Below, in pieces: positions 1 to 7,607 of a stretch of 64,000 nucleotides of DNA. The DNA lies in NCBI GenBank assembly GCA_011082265.1, contig CP049781.1, forward strand, positions 558,001-622,000, written 5' to 3'. The notes below the pieces were generated by a model, which worked only from the letters and a program-made list of their open reading frames with translations, did no database searches and had not been told where the DNA came from. The position numbers and the translations under genes were made by a program. This stretch comes from Candidatus Lachnocurva vaginae. GTDB lineage: Bacteria; Bacillota; Clostridia; Lachnospirales; Lachnospiraceae. Numbering within the stretch: position 1 is the stretch's first letter; the number at the start of each line of letters is the position of its first letter.

Positions 1-462
1 GATGAACTTTTAAACAATCCTGACATGGCAATCGAAGTGTTTAAGGCACTAAAAGAGGAACGAGAAAAAAGAAAAGCACTTGAACTCACGAACGCCATGC
101 AAAAACAACAAATAGCAGAGCTTAAACCGAAAGGTAGCTATTACGATGTGGTATTAAAGTGCAAAGATGTGATTTCTATTAGTGTGATTGCAAAGGATTA
201 TGGCAAATCGGCACAGTGGATGAATAACCGTTTACATGAACTTGGAGTGCAATTTAAACAATCCGATATTTGGCTTTTATATCAAAAGTATGCTGAAAAA
301 GGCTATACCAACACAAAAACGCATACCTATGAAGACTCTAACGGAATTACACATTCTAAGGTGCATACCTACTGGACGCAAAAAGGCAGACTGTTTATTT
401 ATGACCTTATGAAACAAAACGGAATTTATCCTCTTATCGAACAGGAGGGAAAAGATGAGTAA
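1..462 (+). CDS. Phage antirepressor, KilAC domain (5' partial)
   Basis: The reading frame is open from base 1, so the gene begins outside the window; the ATG at 25 is internal. The visible part is the C-terminal KilAC-type domain of phage antirepressors: a helical lead (EEREKRKALE), then a conserved stretch with VISISVIAKDYG, SAQWMNNRLHELGVQ, a W-LYQKY segment and a C-terminal TQKGRLFIYDLM. Antirepressors of this kind carry an N-terminal Bro-N or Rha-type domain, which is not visible here, and bind or titrate the phage repressor to shift lysogeny to lysis. It overlaps the next gene by 8 bases, as expected in an early phage operon. The assignment rests on sequence pattern; the exact antirepressor subtype cannot be told without the missing N-terminus. 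Confidence 0.85.
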   Translation, partial: DELLNNPDMAIEVFKALKEEREKRKALELTNAMQKQQIAELKPKGSYYDVVLKCKDVISISVIAKDYGKSAQWMNNRLHELGVQFKQSDIWLLYQKYAEKGYTNTKTHTYEDSNGITHSKVHTYWTQKGRLFIYDLMKQNGIYPLIEQEGKDE

Positions 463-817
463 GACATATAGAAAAATGATTAAAACAAATCCTGATTTTA
501 AGCCACTGGTATATATCTGTGCACCATATAAAGGAGATACGGAAAGTAATAAGAAAAAGGCGATAAGTTATGCAGATTATGCGTATAAAAATGGAGCAAT
601 ACCTGTGACGGTTCATTTCCTTTTTCCGTTTTTAGATGACGGAAATGAAAAGGAAAGAAGGGACGCACTTTTTATGGGAATAATTCTTTTAGGAAAATGT
701 GATGAGGTTTGGGTGTTTGGAAATGAGATAACTTATGGCATGAAAAAGGAACTCGAAATTGCGGAAAAGAGAAAGCAGCCTATCAGACATGTTTCTATTA
801 AAGATTTGGAGGTTTAG
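455..817 (+). CDS. DUF4406-like phage protein (deoxyribosyltransferase-like fold)
   Basis: 120 residues, with start ATG behind AGGAGGGAAAAG. The sequence opens with LVYICAPYKGD, followed by AISYADYAYKNGAIPVTVHFLFPF and DEVWVFGNEITYGMKKELEIAE. This is the pattern of small phage proteins (DUF4406/DUF7768) related to nucleoside 2-deoxyribosyltransferases: an N-terminal strand ending in a PY/G-D loop and a later strand ending in G-x-E/T-x-GM. The biochemical role in phages is not established; a nucleotide-handling role is inferred only from the fold. It sits between the antirepressor and the primase-helicase and overlaps the former by 8 bases, so it belongs to the early replication operon. Confidence 0.75.
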   Translation: MSKTYRKMIKTNPDFKPLVYICAPYKGDTESNKKKAISYADYAYKNGAIPVTVHFLFPFLDDGNEKERRDALFMGIILLGKCDEVWVFGNEITYGMKKELEIAEKRKQPIRHVSIKDLEV

Positions 818-821
818 GGTA

Positions 822-3035
822 ATGCTTGATTTAAAAATTTATGATTCTACCTTCGTAGGAAACAGTAGTAACTGCATATATCCGAATGAGGTAATTGTGT
901 CGGACGAGAATAGCTTTAAAAAAGCTATTTCGTTTGACCATGTAACGGCACGATTTAAGAATGATTATCGAACGAAAGATAACTTCTTATCGTCCACTTG
1001 TATTCCTATGGACTGCGATAATGACCATTCAGATAATGCAAAAGACTGGGTAGAACCGCTTGATGTTGCTATGGCATTTCCGAATGTAGGATTTTACGCA
1101 TCTTATAGTAGAAACCATATGAAGGATAAGCATGGAAAATCGGCAAGACCGAGATTTCATATTTATTTTCCTATTGAGGAAATTACCGATGCGGATGTTT
1201 ATGTTGCACTAAAAGAAAAAATAAGGGATAGTTTTCCTTATTTTGATAACAATGCACTCGATGCCGCACGATTTTTATATGGAGTTAAAAATCCTACAGT
1301 TGAATTATTTAAGGGTGATACATCAATTACAGATTTTCTTTCTGAAGATTCGTTTTTAGATTTTGATGTAAGTACAAATAATATACCGCAAGGTAAAAGA
1401 AACTCAGCTATGAGCCACATAGCGGGGAAACTTATAAAACGCTACGGAATAACAGATGAAGCACATGAAAAATTTATAGATGAGGCACAGAGGTGTGATC
1501 CTCCACTTTCAGATGCAGAGCTTTCAAGTATATGGAGTTCGGCAAAAAAGTTCGGTGTGAAAGTAGCAAATCAAGATGGCTATATTCCACCGGAAGAATA
1601 CGGAAGAAGTTATGAGGAATATAAGCCTAAGGATTTAACGGATATCGGTATGGCAGAGGTTTTTTCAAAACATAATAAAGGAAAAGCTATATATACTATG
1701 TCATCGGGATGGCTTTATTGGACGGGGAAGAAATGGGAATCGTCCGAATTAAAAGCTATGAAACTCTATATGAATACGGCTAAAAAAGTGTTAAGAAATG
1801 CCGGATTTGAATATAAGGAGATATATAAAAAATTTATTCAGGCTGAAACTACGGGCGATAAAGAAAAGATAAGTAAGGAAAAATCCAAAGTTAATCAAGT
1901 AAAACAGTATCTTACTTTTGCAAAGAAAATGAATGACCATAGCAAAGTGTCGGGAATACTGAAACTTGCAAGATCAATGCTTGAAGTAGCAAATGAAATG
2001 CTGGACAGTAATGCTTTTATATTAAACACGCCTAATGGAATAGTTGACTTAAAGACAGGCACTATTAAGCCACATGATCCGAGCTTTTATTGTACAAAAA
2101 TGACAAGTGTCCTCGTATCTAGTGAAAATATGAACTTATGGCTTGATACATTGGATGAAGTTACAGGGTCGGATAAAGAGTTTCAAACATTTCTGCAATG
2201 CCATGCAGGTAGCACACTTATCGGACAAGTTTTCGAAGAATCCTTACTTCTTGTCTATGGATCAGGCGGTAACGGGAAGTCCACCGTATTTAACTCGGAG
2301 GCTCATGTGCTGGGAGATTATGCAGGTAAAATTCCTGCAGAGTCTTTAACAACAAGAGCAAAAAATGTGAAGGTGGATTTAGCGGAACTTTGCGGAAAGC
2401 GATTTATTTTGGCATCTGAAACGGAAGAAGGACAAAGGCTATCTATTTCTATGTTAAAGCAAATAGCGAGTGTGGATGATATAGCTGCAGAAAGAAAATA
2501 CTACGCACCGTTTAGTTTTAAGCCGAGTCATTCAACGATTCTTTATACTAATCATCTACCGAAAGTTGGATCTAATGATAAAGGTACATGGCGAAGAATA
2601 CAGGTAGCACCTTTTAATAGGGAAATTAAAAATCCTAAAACGGACTATGTTGATGAACTTATAAAAAAGGCGGGCGGAGCAATACTACAATGGATGATAG
2701 AAGGTGCAAAGCTTTATGCAGAAAACAATTATAAGTTCCCATCTTGTAAGGTGGTAGAGCAGGCTAAAAATGTGTATAGAGCAGAAAATGACTGGATAGG
2801 ACATTTTGTTTCTGAATGTTGCATCAAAGGTGTTAATGAATCTGAGATGAGTAGAAGTTTATATTTAGCTTATCGTCAGTGGGCAAATCTTAATGGGGAA
2901 TATATTAGAAGTGATAGAGATTTTTCTAAAGCCCTACTTTTAGCGGGTTACACTAAAAAACGAACCAATAAGGGATATAGGTGGAGTGGTCTTTCCATCA
3001 ATCAAAATTTGGATGCGGAGGAGGATTTTCTGTAA
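822..3035 (+). CDS. Phage primase-helicase (AEP-like primase plus SF3/P4-type helicase)
   Basis: 737 residues from ATG 822, chosen because GGAGG lies at 808-812; a longer frame upstream would run back into the previous gene. The N-terminal third looks like a primase-polymerase domain with an acidic IPMDCDNDHS motif, RPRFHIYF and DAARFLYG. A PriCT-like helical segment follows (SDAELSSIWSSAKKF). The C-terminal half is a superfamily 3 helicase of the phage P4/D5 type: Walker A GSGGNGKST near residue 482, the acidic strand KRFILASETEEG, a sensor-like STILYTNHLP and GTWRRIQVAPF. Such proteins prime and unwind phage DNA at the replication origin. Length and domain order are normal. The VRR-NUC nuclease and SNF2-type helicase downstream complete a replication/recombination module. 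Confidence 0.9.
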   Translation: MLDLKIYDSTFVGNSSNCIYPNEVIVSDENSFKKAISFDHVTARFKNDYRTKDNFLSSTCIPMDCDNDHSDNAKDWVEPLDVAMAFPNVGFYASYSRNHMKDKHGKSARPRFHIYFPIEEITDADVYVALKEKIRDSFPYFDNNALDAARFLYGVKNPTVELFKGDTSITDFLSEDSFLDFDVSTNNIPQGKRNSAMSHIAGKLIKRYGITDEAHEKFIDEAQRCDPPLSDAELSSIWSSAKKFGVKVANQDGYIPPEEYGRSYEEYKPKDLTDIGMAEVFSKHNKGKAIYTMSSGWLYWTGKKWESSELKAMKLYMNTAKKVLRNAGFEYKEIYKKFIQAETTGDKEKISKEKSKVNQVKQYLTFAKKMNDHSKVSGILKLARSMLEVANEMLDSNAFILNTPNGIVDLKTGTIKPHDPSFYCTKMTSVLVSSENMNLWLDTLDEVTGSDKEFQTFLQCHAGSTLIGQVFEESLLLVYGSGGNGKSTVFNSEAHVLGDYAGKIPAESLTTRAKNVKVDLAELCGKRFILASETEEGQRLSISMLKQIASVDDIAAERKYYAPFSFKPSHSTILYTNHLPKVGSNDKGTWRRIQVAPFNREIKNPKTDYVDELIKKAGGAILQWMIEGAKLYAENNYKFPSCKVVEQAKNVYRAENDWIGHFVSECCIKGVNESEMSRSLYLAYRQWANLNGEYIRSDRDFSKALLLAGYTKKRTNKGYRWSGLSINQNLDAEEDFL

Positions 3036-3408
3036 TGTATAAAAGTAAAAATATAACTTAAAAAATGTATCTTAGTGTAGTCAAGTAGAAGTATGGATAA
3101 AAACCGAGATAAAAAAATGTATTTAAATAGAAATTTTTTATACACCAAAATAAGCCTTACATACACGATAGGGTGTATTAAAAAAGGAAAGAAACCTTTA
3201 TATATAGGGCTTTTGTATAATAGTGTACCCTTATTCTTTACTTTTTATATAAGAATAAAAATAAAAAAATATATATGTATATATAAGGATATATAGAGAG
3301 GAGAGTAAAGTCCGGTTAAAACCATACATAAGTGCATAAGCGACATTGACCTGATGAATAACATCGATTTATGGAGTAACTTATAGAAATAATTAAGAGA
3401 GGTATTTA
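3036..3408 (+). other. Gene-free AT-rich gap between primase and VRR-NUC
   Basis: No convincing gene is seen in these 370 bases. A 67-codon frame at 3093-3296 has no ribosome site and encodes a Lys/Ile/Tyr-rich product typical of AT-rich noncoding DNA. The stretch is rich in A/T runs around 3240-3295 and changes composition at about 3305, where a more balanced segment leads to the next gene. Position directly after the primase-helicase would suit a phage replication origin, but no iteron series was recognised. Confidence 0.4.
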
Positions 3409-3699
3409 ATGAGCTTTTTAAGGGAAAAAGAGATTGAAAAGAAACTGGTACTTAAAGTAAAAAAGGAAGGAGGGATTTGTATAAAGCTGGTAAGTCCGTC
3501 ATTTGACGGACTACCGGATAGAATGGTGCTTTTATCGAACCGAAAGATTGGGTTTATAGAATTAAAAGCACCTAATAAAAAGCCAAAACCTCTTCAGATA
3601 AAGAGAATGAACGATTTAAGAAAATTAGGGTTTAAGTGTTTTGTAGTAGACAGAACTGAGCAGATAGGAGATGTGATAAATGAAATATACTCCACATAA
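3409..3699 (+). CDS. VRR-NUC domain nuclease
   Basis: 96 residues, start ATG preceded by AGAGAGG. The protein is almost exactly one VRR-NUC domain: an N-terminal helix (REKEIEKKLVLKVKKEGG), a strand with the catalytic GLPDRMVLL, then IGFIELKAP (the E-x-K pair of the PD-(D/E)xK fold), a conserved Q in PLQIKRM and a final strand CFVVDR. Phage single-domain VRR-NUC proteins are structure-selective nucleases that act on recombination or replication intermediates. It overlaps the following helicase gene by 20 bases, so the two are likely translationally coupled and probably act together. Confidence 0.9.
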   Translation: MSFLREKEIEKKLVLKVKKEGGICIKLVSPSFDGLPDRMVLLSNRKIGFIELKAPNKKPKPLQIKRMNDLRKLGFKCFVVDRTEQIGDVINEIYST

Positions 3700-5020
3700 T
3701 TATCAAAAATATGCCACAGATTTTATAATCTCTCATTCCGTATCCGCCATATTACTTGAGATGGGACTTGGAAAATCCGTTATAACACTTACGGCAATAA
3801 ATGAACTTATGCTTAATTACTTTGATGTCGGTAGAGTTTTAGTTATTGCACCGTTTAGAGTAGCAAAAGCGACATGGTCTTCTGAAATAAAAAAGTGGGA
3901 TCATCTAAAATACTTAACTTATTCTATTGTAACGGGAAACCCGAAAGAAAGGATAAAAGCATTAAACAGTCCTGCACATATTTATATAATAAATCGTGAA
4001 AATGTAGACTGGCTTATTACTAAAAGTAACTTTCCTTTTAATTTTGATATGGTTATAATTGATGAGCTTTCATCTTTTAAGTCCTATCAGGCTAAAAGAT
4101 TTAGAACTCTACTTAAAGTAAGACCTAAGGTAAAAAGGATAGTGGGACTTACAGGAACACCAAGCAGTAACGGACTTATGGATTTATGGGCGGAATTTAG
4201 AATCCTTGATATGGGAGAAAGATTGGGACGATACATAACGCATTATAGACAGAACTTTTTTACTCCGGATAAAAGAAATCAACAGATGATATTTTCTTAT
4301 AAACCGAGAGACGGAGCTGAAAGGGCTATATATAATTTGATATCCGACATAACGATTTCCATGAAATCAAAAGATTTTCTAAAAATGCCAAAATGCGTAA
4401 TGAATGAAGTTAAAGTTTCTTTATCGGATAAAGAGCAAAAGATTTATGATTTACTAAAACAGGATATGGTTTTATCCTTAAAGGGAAAAGAAATCGATGC
4501 AATAAATGCGGCATCTCTTTCAAATAAACTTCTTCAAATGGCATCGGGTGCCGTGTACGGAGAGGAAAAAGAAAGTATTATAATTCATGACAGAAAGCTT
4601 GATGCCTTAGAAGATTTAATTGAAGGTGCAAACGGAAAACCCGTTCTTATAGCGTATTGGTTTAAACATGATCTTACGAGAATAAAGAAACGATTTGATG
4701 TTCGTGAGATAAAAACAACAAAGGACATAACGGATTGGAATGAGGGAAAAATACCGATAGCATTAATTCATCCTGCAAGTGCGGGTCATGGACTTAATCT
4801 TCAAGACGGAGGGTCAACTCTCATATGGTTTTCACTTACTTGGAGTTTAGAACTCTATCAGCAAACCAATGCAAGACTTAATCGTCAAGGGCAGAAAAAC
4901 ACTGTGGTAATTCATCACATCATAACAAAAGGTACGATTGATGAAAATGTAATGAAGGCACTTAATAAAAAGACGAAAGTCCAAGATGAACTTATTGATG
5001 CGGTTAAAGCCAATTTATAA
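3680..5020 (+). CDS. SNF2-like DEAD/DEAH-box phage helicase
   Basis: 446 residues. The superfamily 2 motifs appear in order: Walker A LEMGLGKSVIT at about residue 31, motif II MVIIDELSS, motif III GLTGTPSSNG, and a C-terminal RecA domain with IALIHPASAGHGLNLQDGG and motif VI QQTNARLNRQGQ. This arrangement is typical of the SNF2-related helicases that follow VRR-NUC genes in Firmicutes phages and ICEs. It lacks extra DNA-binding domains and is of normal size for the phage subgroup. The start lies inside the end of the nuclease gene. Role in phage replication or recombination is inferred from family and context. Confidence 0.92.
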   Translation: MKYTPHNYQKYATDFIISHSVSAILLEMGLGKSVITLTAINELMLNYFDVGRVLVIAPFRVAKATWSSEIKKWDHLKYLTYSIVTGNPKERIKALNSPAHIYIINRENVDWLITKSNFPFNFDMVIIDELSSFKSYQAKRFRTLLKVRPKVKRIVGLTGTPSSNGLMDLWAEFRILDMGERLGRYITHYRQNFFTPDKRNQQMIFSYKPRDGAERAIYNLISDITISMKSKDFLKMPKCVMNEVKVSLSDKEQKIYDLLKQDMVLSLKGKEIDAINAASLSNKLLQMASGAVYGEEKESIIIHDRKLDALEDLIEGANGKPVLIAYWFKHDLTRIKKRFDVREIKTTKDITDWNEGKIPIALIHPASAGHGLNLQDGGSTLIWFSLTWSLELYQQTNARLNRQGQKNTVVIHHIITKGTIDENVMKALNKKTKVQDELIDAVKANL

Positions 5021-5034
5021 AAGGCTTATATGTT

Positions 5035-5130
5035 ATGAGTAAAATTAATTTAGAAACTATTAAATTTTTATTGAGCAGGGGTTCTAAAAAGAGAACTTAC
5101 CTCATATATTACGGAGGTAAGAATGAATAA
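5035..5130 (+). CDS. Possible 31-residue small protein
   Basis: A short frame (MSKINLETIKFLLSRG at its start, rich in Lys and Tyr) fills the gap between the helicase and the DUF1492 gene and ends 7 bases into the latter. No clear ribosome site precedes its ATG, and the sequence matches no family I recognise. It may be translated by coupling from the helicase stop 15 bases upstream, or may be chance. Confidence 0.25.
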   Translation: MSKINLETIKFLLSRGSKKRTYLIYYGGKNE

Positions 5131-5524
5131 AAAAGAATATTTACAGCAGGCGTTTTACTTGGATAAAAGGATAAACAGTAAATTGGAGCAGATAGATAGT
5201 CTGAATGCACTCGCTACGAAAGCCACAGTAACCTTATCCGATATGCCGAAAGCCCAGAATAAAAGTACATCAAAGCTTGAAGATATAGTGGTTAAGATAT
5301 TAAGTCTTGAGGAAGAAATCAATGATAAGATTGATGAGCTTGTAGATAAAAAGAAAAATATTATGTTTATAATTTCCAGAATAAAAAATAAGGAGATTAG
5401 AATAATATTTGAGGAACGATATCTCTGTTATAAAAAATGGGAAGAGATAGCTGTTGATATGGGCTATGATATAAGACAAATTTATCGACTTCATAACATA
5501 GGACTAAAAGATATCGTGATTTAA
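5123..5524 (+). CDS. DUF1492/ArpU-like late transcription regulator
   Basis: 133 residues, ATG behind CGGAGGTAAG. The first half is a long helical region (INSKLEQIDSLNALATKATVT... KLEDIVVKILSLEEEINDKIDELV), followed by a sigma-70 region-4-like helix-turn-helix: RIIFEERYLCYKKWEEIAVDMGYDIRQIYRLHNIGL. This is the pattern of DUF1492 and of the ArpU/phage sigma-like family, which sits at the early/late boundary of Firmicutes siphophages and is thought to switch on late genes. The gene is followed at once by phased ATGTCA boxes and a terminator, just before HNH nuclease and terminase, which fits a late regulator and its target. Confidence 0.85.
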   Translation: MNKKEYLQQAFYLDKRINSKLEQIDSLNALATKATVTLSDMPKAQNKSTSKLEDIVVKILSLEEEINDKIDELVDKKKNIMFIISRIKNKEIRIIFEERYLCYKKWEEIAVDMGYDIRQIYRLHNIGLKDIVI

Positions 5525-5525
5525 A

Positions 5526-5673
5526 AAGATGTCACTAAATGTCATAGAATGTCAGTAAATAATTCTGATAGTATTAGACTAGAAAAAGTAAAATAAAAAA
5601 AAGATGTCACTAAATGTCATAGAATGTCAGTAAATAATTCTGATAGTATTAAACTGGAAAAAGTAAAATAAAG
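5526..5673 (+). repeat. Two 75-bp direct repeats with 10-bp-phased ATGTCA boxes
   Basis: A block starting AAGATGTCACTAAATGTCAT at 5526 recurs at 5601 with only two differences near its end (gtattagactag against gtattaaactgg). Each copy holds ATGTCA three times at exact 10-bp steps (5529, 5539, 5549 and 5604, 5614, 5624). Same-face spacing suggests co-operative binding of a protein, most likely the product of the gene that ends at 5524. Confidence 0.9.
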
Positions 5674-5674
5674 A

Positions 5675-5708
5675 GCCTTGGAAGGTATAAATCTTCCGAG
5701 GCTTTTAT
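5675..5708 (+). terminator. Rho-independent terminator before HNH gene
   Basis: GCCTTGGAAG pairs with CTTCCGAGGC (one G-T pair) around an 8-base loop, followed by TTTTATT. It lies between the phased ATGTCA boxes and the late gene block, so it either ends the early transcript or is a target of antitermination. Confidence 0.8.
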
Positions 5709-5728
5709 TATGAAAAGGGAGAAAGAAG

Positions 5729-6097
5729 ATGCCGAGAAAACCTAAAAGACCGTGTTCGTATCAAGGCTGTCCGAACCTAACTTATGAAAGGTTTTGTGAG
5801 GAACATAAGAGGGAAGAAAACAAACGATACGAAAAGTATGAAAGACCTTACGATGCACATAAGCGTTACGGAAGAGCGTGGAAAGCAGTTCGAGATAGTT
5901 ATGTAAGAGAGCATCCACTTTGCGAAGTATGTTTTAAGAACGGTTTACTTATTCCTGCAGAGCATGTTCATCATATAAAACCTATCTCAGAGGGCGGAGG
6001 TAATAATAAAAGCAATTTAATGTCGGTATGTAAATCGTGTCACTCGAAAATACATGCAAAGAGAGGCGATAGATGGAATAAAAGACGAAAGGGGTAG
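5729..6097 (+). CDS. Phage HNH endonuclease
   Basis: 122 residues. The C-terminal half holds the HNH fold: zinc pairs CEVC and CKSC, EHVHHIKPISEGGGNNKSNL (the catalytic histidine pair and the Asn) and SCHSKIH. A second cysteine cluster (CSYQGC, FCEEH) sits at the N-terminus. In HK97-like phages an HNH nuclease next to the terminase genes is needed for cos cleavage and packaging. Position immediately upstream of a GC-rich island and the small terminase supports this role. The start ATG has AGGGAGAAAG upstream. Confidence 0.92.
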   Translation: MPRKPKRPCSYQGCPNLTYERFCEEHKREENKRYEKYERPYDAHKRYGRAWKAVRDSYVREHPLCEVCFKNGLLIPAEHVHHIKPISEGGGNNKSNLMSVCKSCHSKIHAKRGDRWNKRRKG

Positions 6098-6243
6098 GGG
6101 GAGTAAAATCTCTAAAAACCTATTCCCCGGGGAACGGGCGCAGGGTCTCGCGTGTAAAAACAGCATATTCAAAAGGGTAATAGGGAAAATCAGATACAAA
6201 AATTTTTAATAGTTAAAATTCATGCGGAAAGGAGGCGGAAAGT
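6098..6243 (+). other. cos-like GC-rich island between HNH and small terminase
   Basis: No gene fits here. At 6121-6156 an AT-rich surround is broken by TTCCCCGGGGAA, CGGGCGCAGGG and TCTCGCGTG. The first is a perfect 12-bp palindrome. In HK97-type phages the cohesive-end site lies between HNH nuclease and terminase genes, so this is the best cos candidate in the window. The exact nicks cannot be read from sequence alone. Confidence 0.55.
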
Positions 6244-6795
6244 TTGCCTACAAAATCAAATAATATCGGCGGTCGTGGCGGCAGACGCGTGGGTGCCGGG
6301 CGAAAGAAGAAAGCGGTTGTTGAAAAAGCTAATGACGGAAACCCTGGTGGTAGGCCTTTAAGTGTTCTTGATATTCCGGAGCTTGAAGGTGCTGAAATGC
6401 CTCAGCCTCACGAGTTTTTATCCGCCACGCAAAAAGACGGTACGCAGCTTCAGGCTAGAGAAATTTTTGAAGAAACATGGAAGTGGCTAAAAGACATTGG
6501 TGTTAGCAGTAAAGTGCCGTCTCCTCTTATTGAACGGTATGCGATGAGCTGTGCTCGTTGGATTCAATGCGAGGAAGTAACCAGTAAACTTGGGTTTCTT
6601 TCCAAGCATCCAACCACGGGAAAACCGATACCATCGCCTTTTATCAATATTGGTATTAACTACATGAATCAGGCGGTCAGGCTTTGGAATGAGATTTTTC
6701 AGATTGTGAAAGAAAACTGTTCGACTGAGTTTGATGGTGTTTCACCTCAAAACGATTTAATGGAACGCCTGCTTTTAACACGTAAAAAATTATAA
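6244..6795 (+). CDS. Terminase small subunit, P27 family
   Basis: 183 residues. The start is TTG at 6244, selected by AAAGGAGGCGGAAAG just upstream. The N-terminus is Gly/Arg-rich (GGRGGRRVGAGRKKKA), as in P27 proteins. The body contains REIFEETWKWLKDIGVSSKVPSPLIERYAMSCARWIQCEEV and a C-terminal helical NQAVRLWNEIFQIVKE. The small terminase binds the packaging site and hands DNA to the large subunit. The large subunit is not adjacent: it lies 5 kb downstream, with a methylation block between, an uncommon though known arrangement. Codon use (CGT for Arg) differs from the early genes and matches the methylation block and the large terminase. Confidence 0.9.
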   Translation: MPTKSNNIGGRGGRRVGAGRKKKAVVEKANDGNPGGRPLSVLDIPELEGAEMPQPHEFLSATQKDGTQLQAREIFEETWKWLKDIGVSSKVPSPLIERYAMSCARWIQCEEVTSKLGFLSKHPTTGKPIPSPFINIGINYMNQAVRLWNEIFQIVKENCSTEFDGVSPQNDLMERLLLTRKKL

Positions 6796-6807
6796 GGAGA
6801 AAAAATT

Positions 6808-7593
6808 ATGATTGAAAAAGTAAATCCAAGTCACCCGGACAAGGTTTCGGATCGTATTGCTGGAGCAATTGTTGATCTGGCTTACAAGATTGATGAGAAT
6901 CCTAAGATTGCTGTTGAAGTGATGCTCGGGCATGGTAAGTGTGCCGTGTTTATTGAAAGCACGGTGATGTTTAAGTTTAAGGATATTAAAAATATTATCC
7001 ACCGTTTAAGCCCTGGGAAAGTAAGGATTGATATTACGGTCGTGCCGCAGGATAAGCATTTAAGCCAAAACCAAAACGGCATGGTTCGCTGTGGCGATAA
7101 CGGGATTTTTAAAGGCGTACCGCTAACAGACGAACAGAAGAAACTCGCGGCTATTGTTCGAAAGGTTTATGAAAAGTATCCGTATGACGGCAAGTATGTT
7201 CTTGATGGTGAAAAGCTTATCATATGCCAGTCTCACGCTAAACGAGAGGACTTATTGAAAGATTATCCGAATGCGTTTGTTAATCCTTTAGGCGACTGGA
7301 CGGGCGGTATCAACGTGGATACTGGAGCGGTTAACCGAAAACTCGGGTCAGACATGGCAGATTCTGTCACGGGCGGCGGTCTTCATGGTAAGGATCTTAC
7401 GAAAGCTGACGTGTCGGTTAACATTTACGCGTTTTTGAAAGCACAGGAAACCGGACGGGTGGTTGAGTTTTCTTGCGCTATCGGAGATGAAATGGTTGAT
7501 GGTAAACCGTATTCTAAGATTGTGAAAATTGCTAAAGATTACATTGACTCGGTGGGTGGTTTTGAAAAGTTCGCTTGCTGGGGTCTTTTTTAA
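6808..7593 (+). CDS. Phage short S-adenosylmethionine synthetase
   Basis: 261 residues against about 380-400 for bacterial MetK. Family motifs remain: SHPDKVSDRIAGAIVD near the N-terminus (ATP site, His in HPDK), a CGDNGIFKG counterpart of the GDQG loop, DWTGGINVDTGAVNRKLGSD, and the glycine-rich VTGGGLHGKDLTKADVSV that carries catalytic Lys/Asp residues in MetK. The deletion therefore removes mainly peripheral segments. MetK makes SAM from methionine and ATP. Here the gene precedes two SAM-dependent DNA methylases by 14 bases and directly follows the small terminase, so it probably raises SAM for phage DNA modification. Phage MAT genes of this short type are known; activity of this one is inferred. 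Confidence 0.88.
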   Translation: MIEKVNPSHPDKVSDRIAGAIVDLAYKIDENPKIAVEVMLGHGKCAVFIESTVMFKFKDIKNIIHRLSPGKVRIDITVVPQDKHLSQNQNGMVRCGDNGIFKGVPLTDEQKKLAAIVRKVYEKYPYDGKYVLDGEKLIICQSHAKREDLLKDYPNAFVNPLGDWTGGINVDTGAVNRKLGSDMADSVTGGGLHGKDLTKADVSVNIYAFLKAQETGRVVEFSCAIGDEMVDGKPYSKIVKIAKDYIDSVGGFEKFACWGLF

Positions 7594-7607
7594 CGGGAGG
7601 AAATCTT

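Noticed and set aside
3093..3296. 67-codon gene in the gap after the primase
   Set aside because: No ribosome site, composition of random AT-rich DNA, and no recognisable domain.
5526..5673. Phage attachment site
   Set aside because: The repeats lie in mid-prophage between functional genes, far from the recombinases, and fit a regulator-binding block better.
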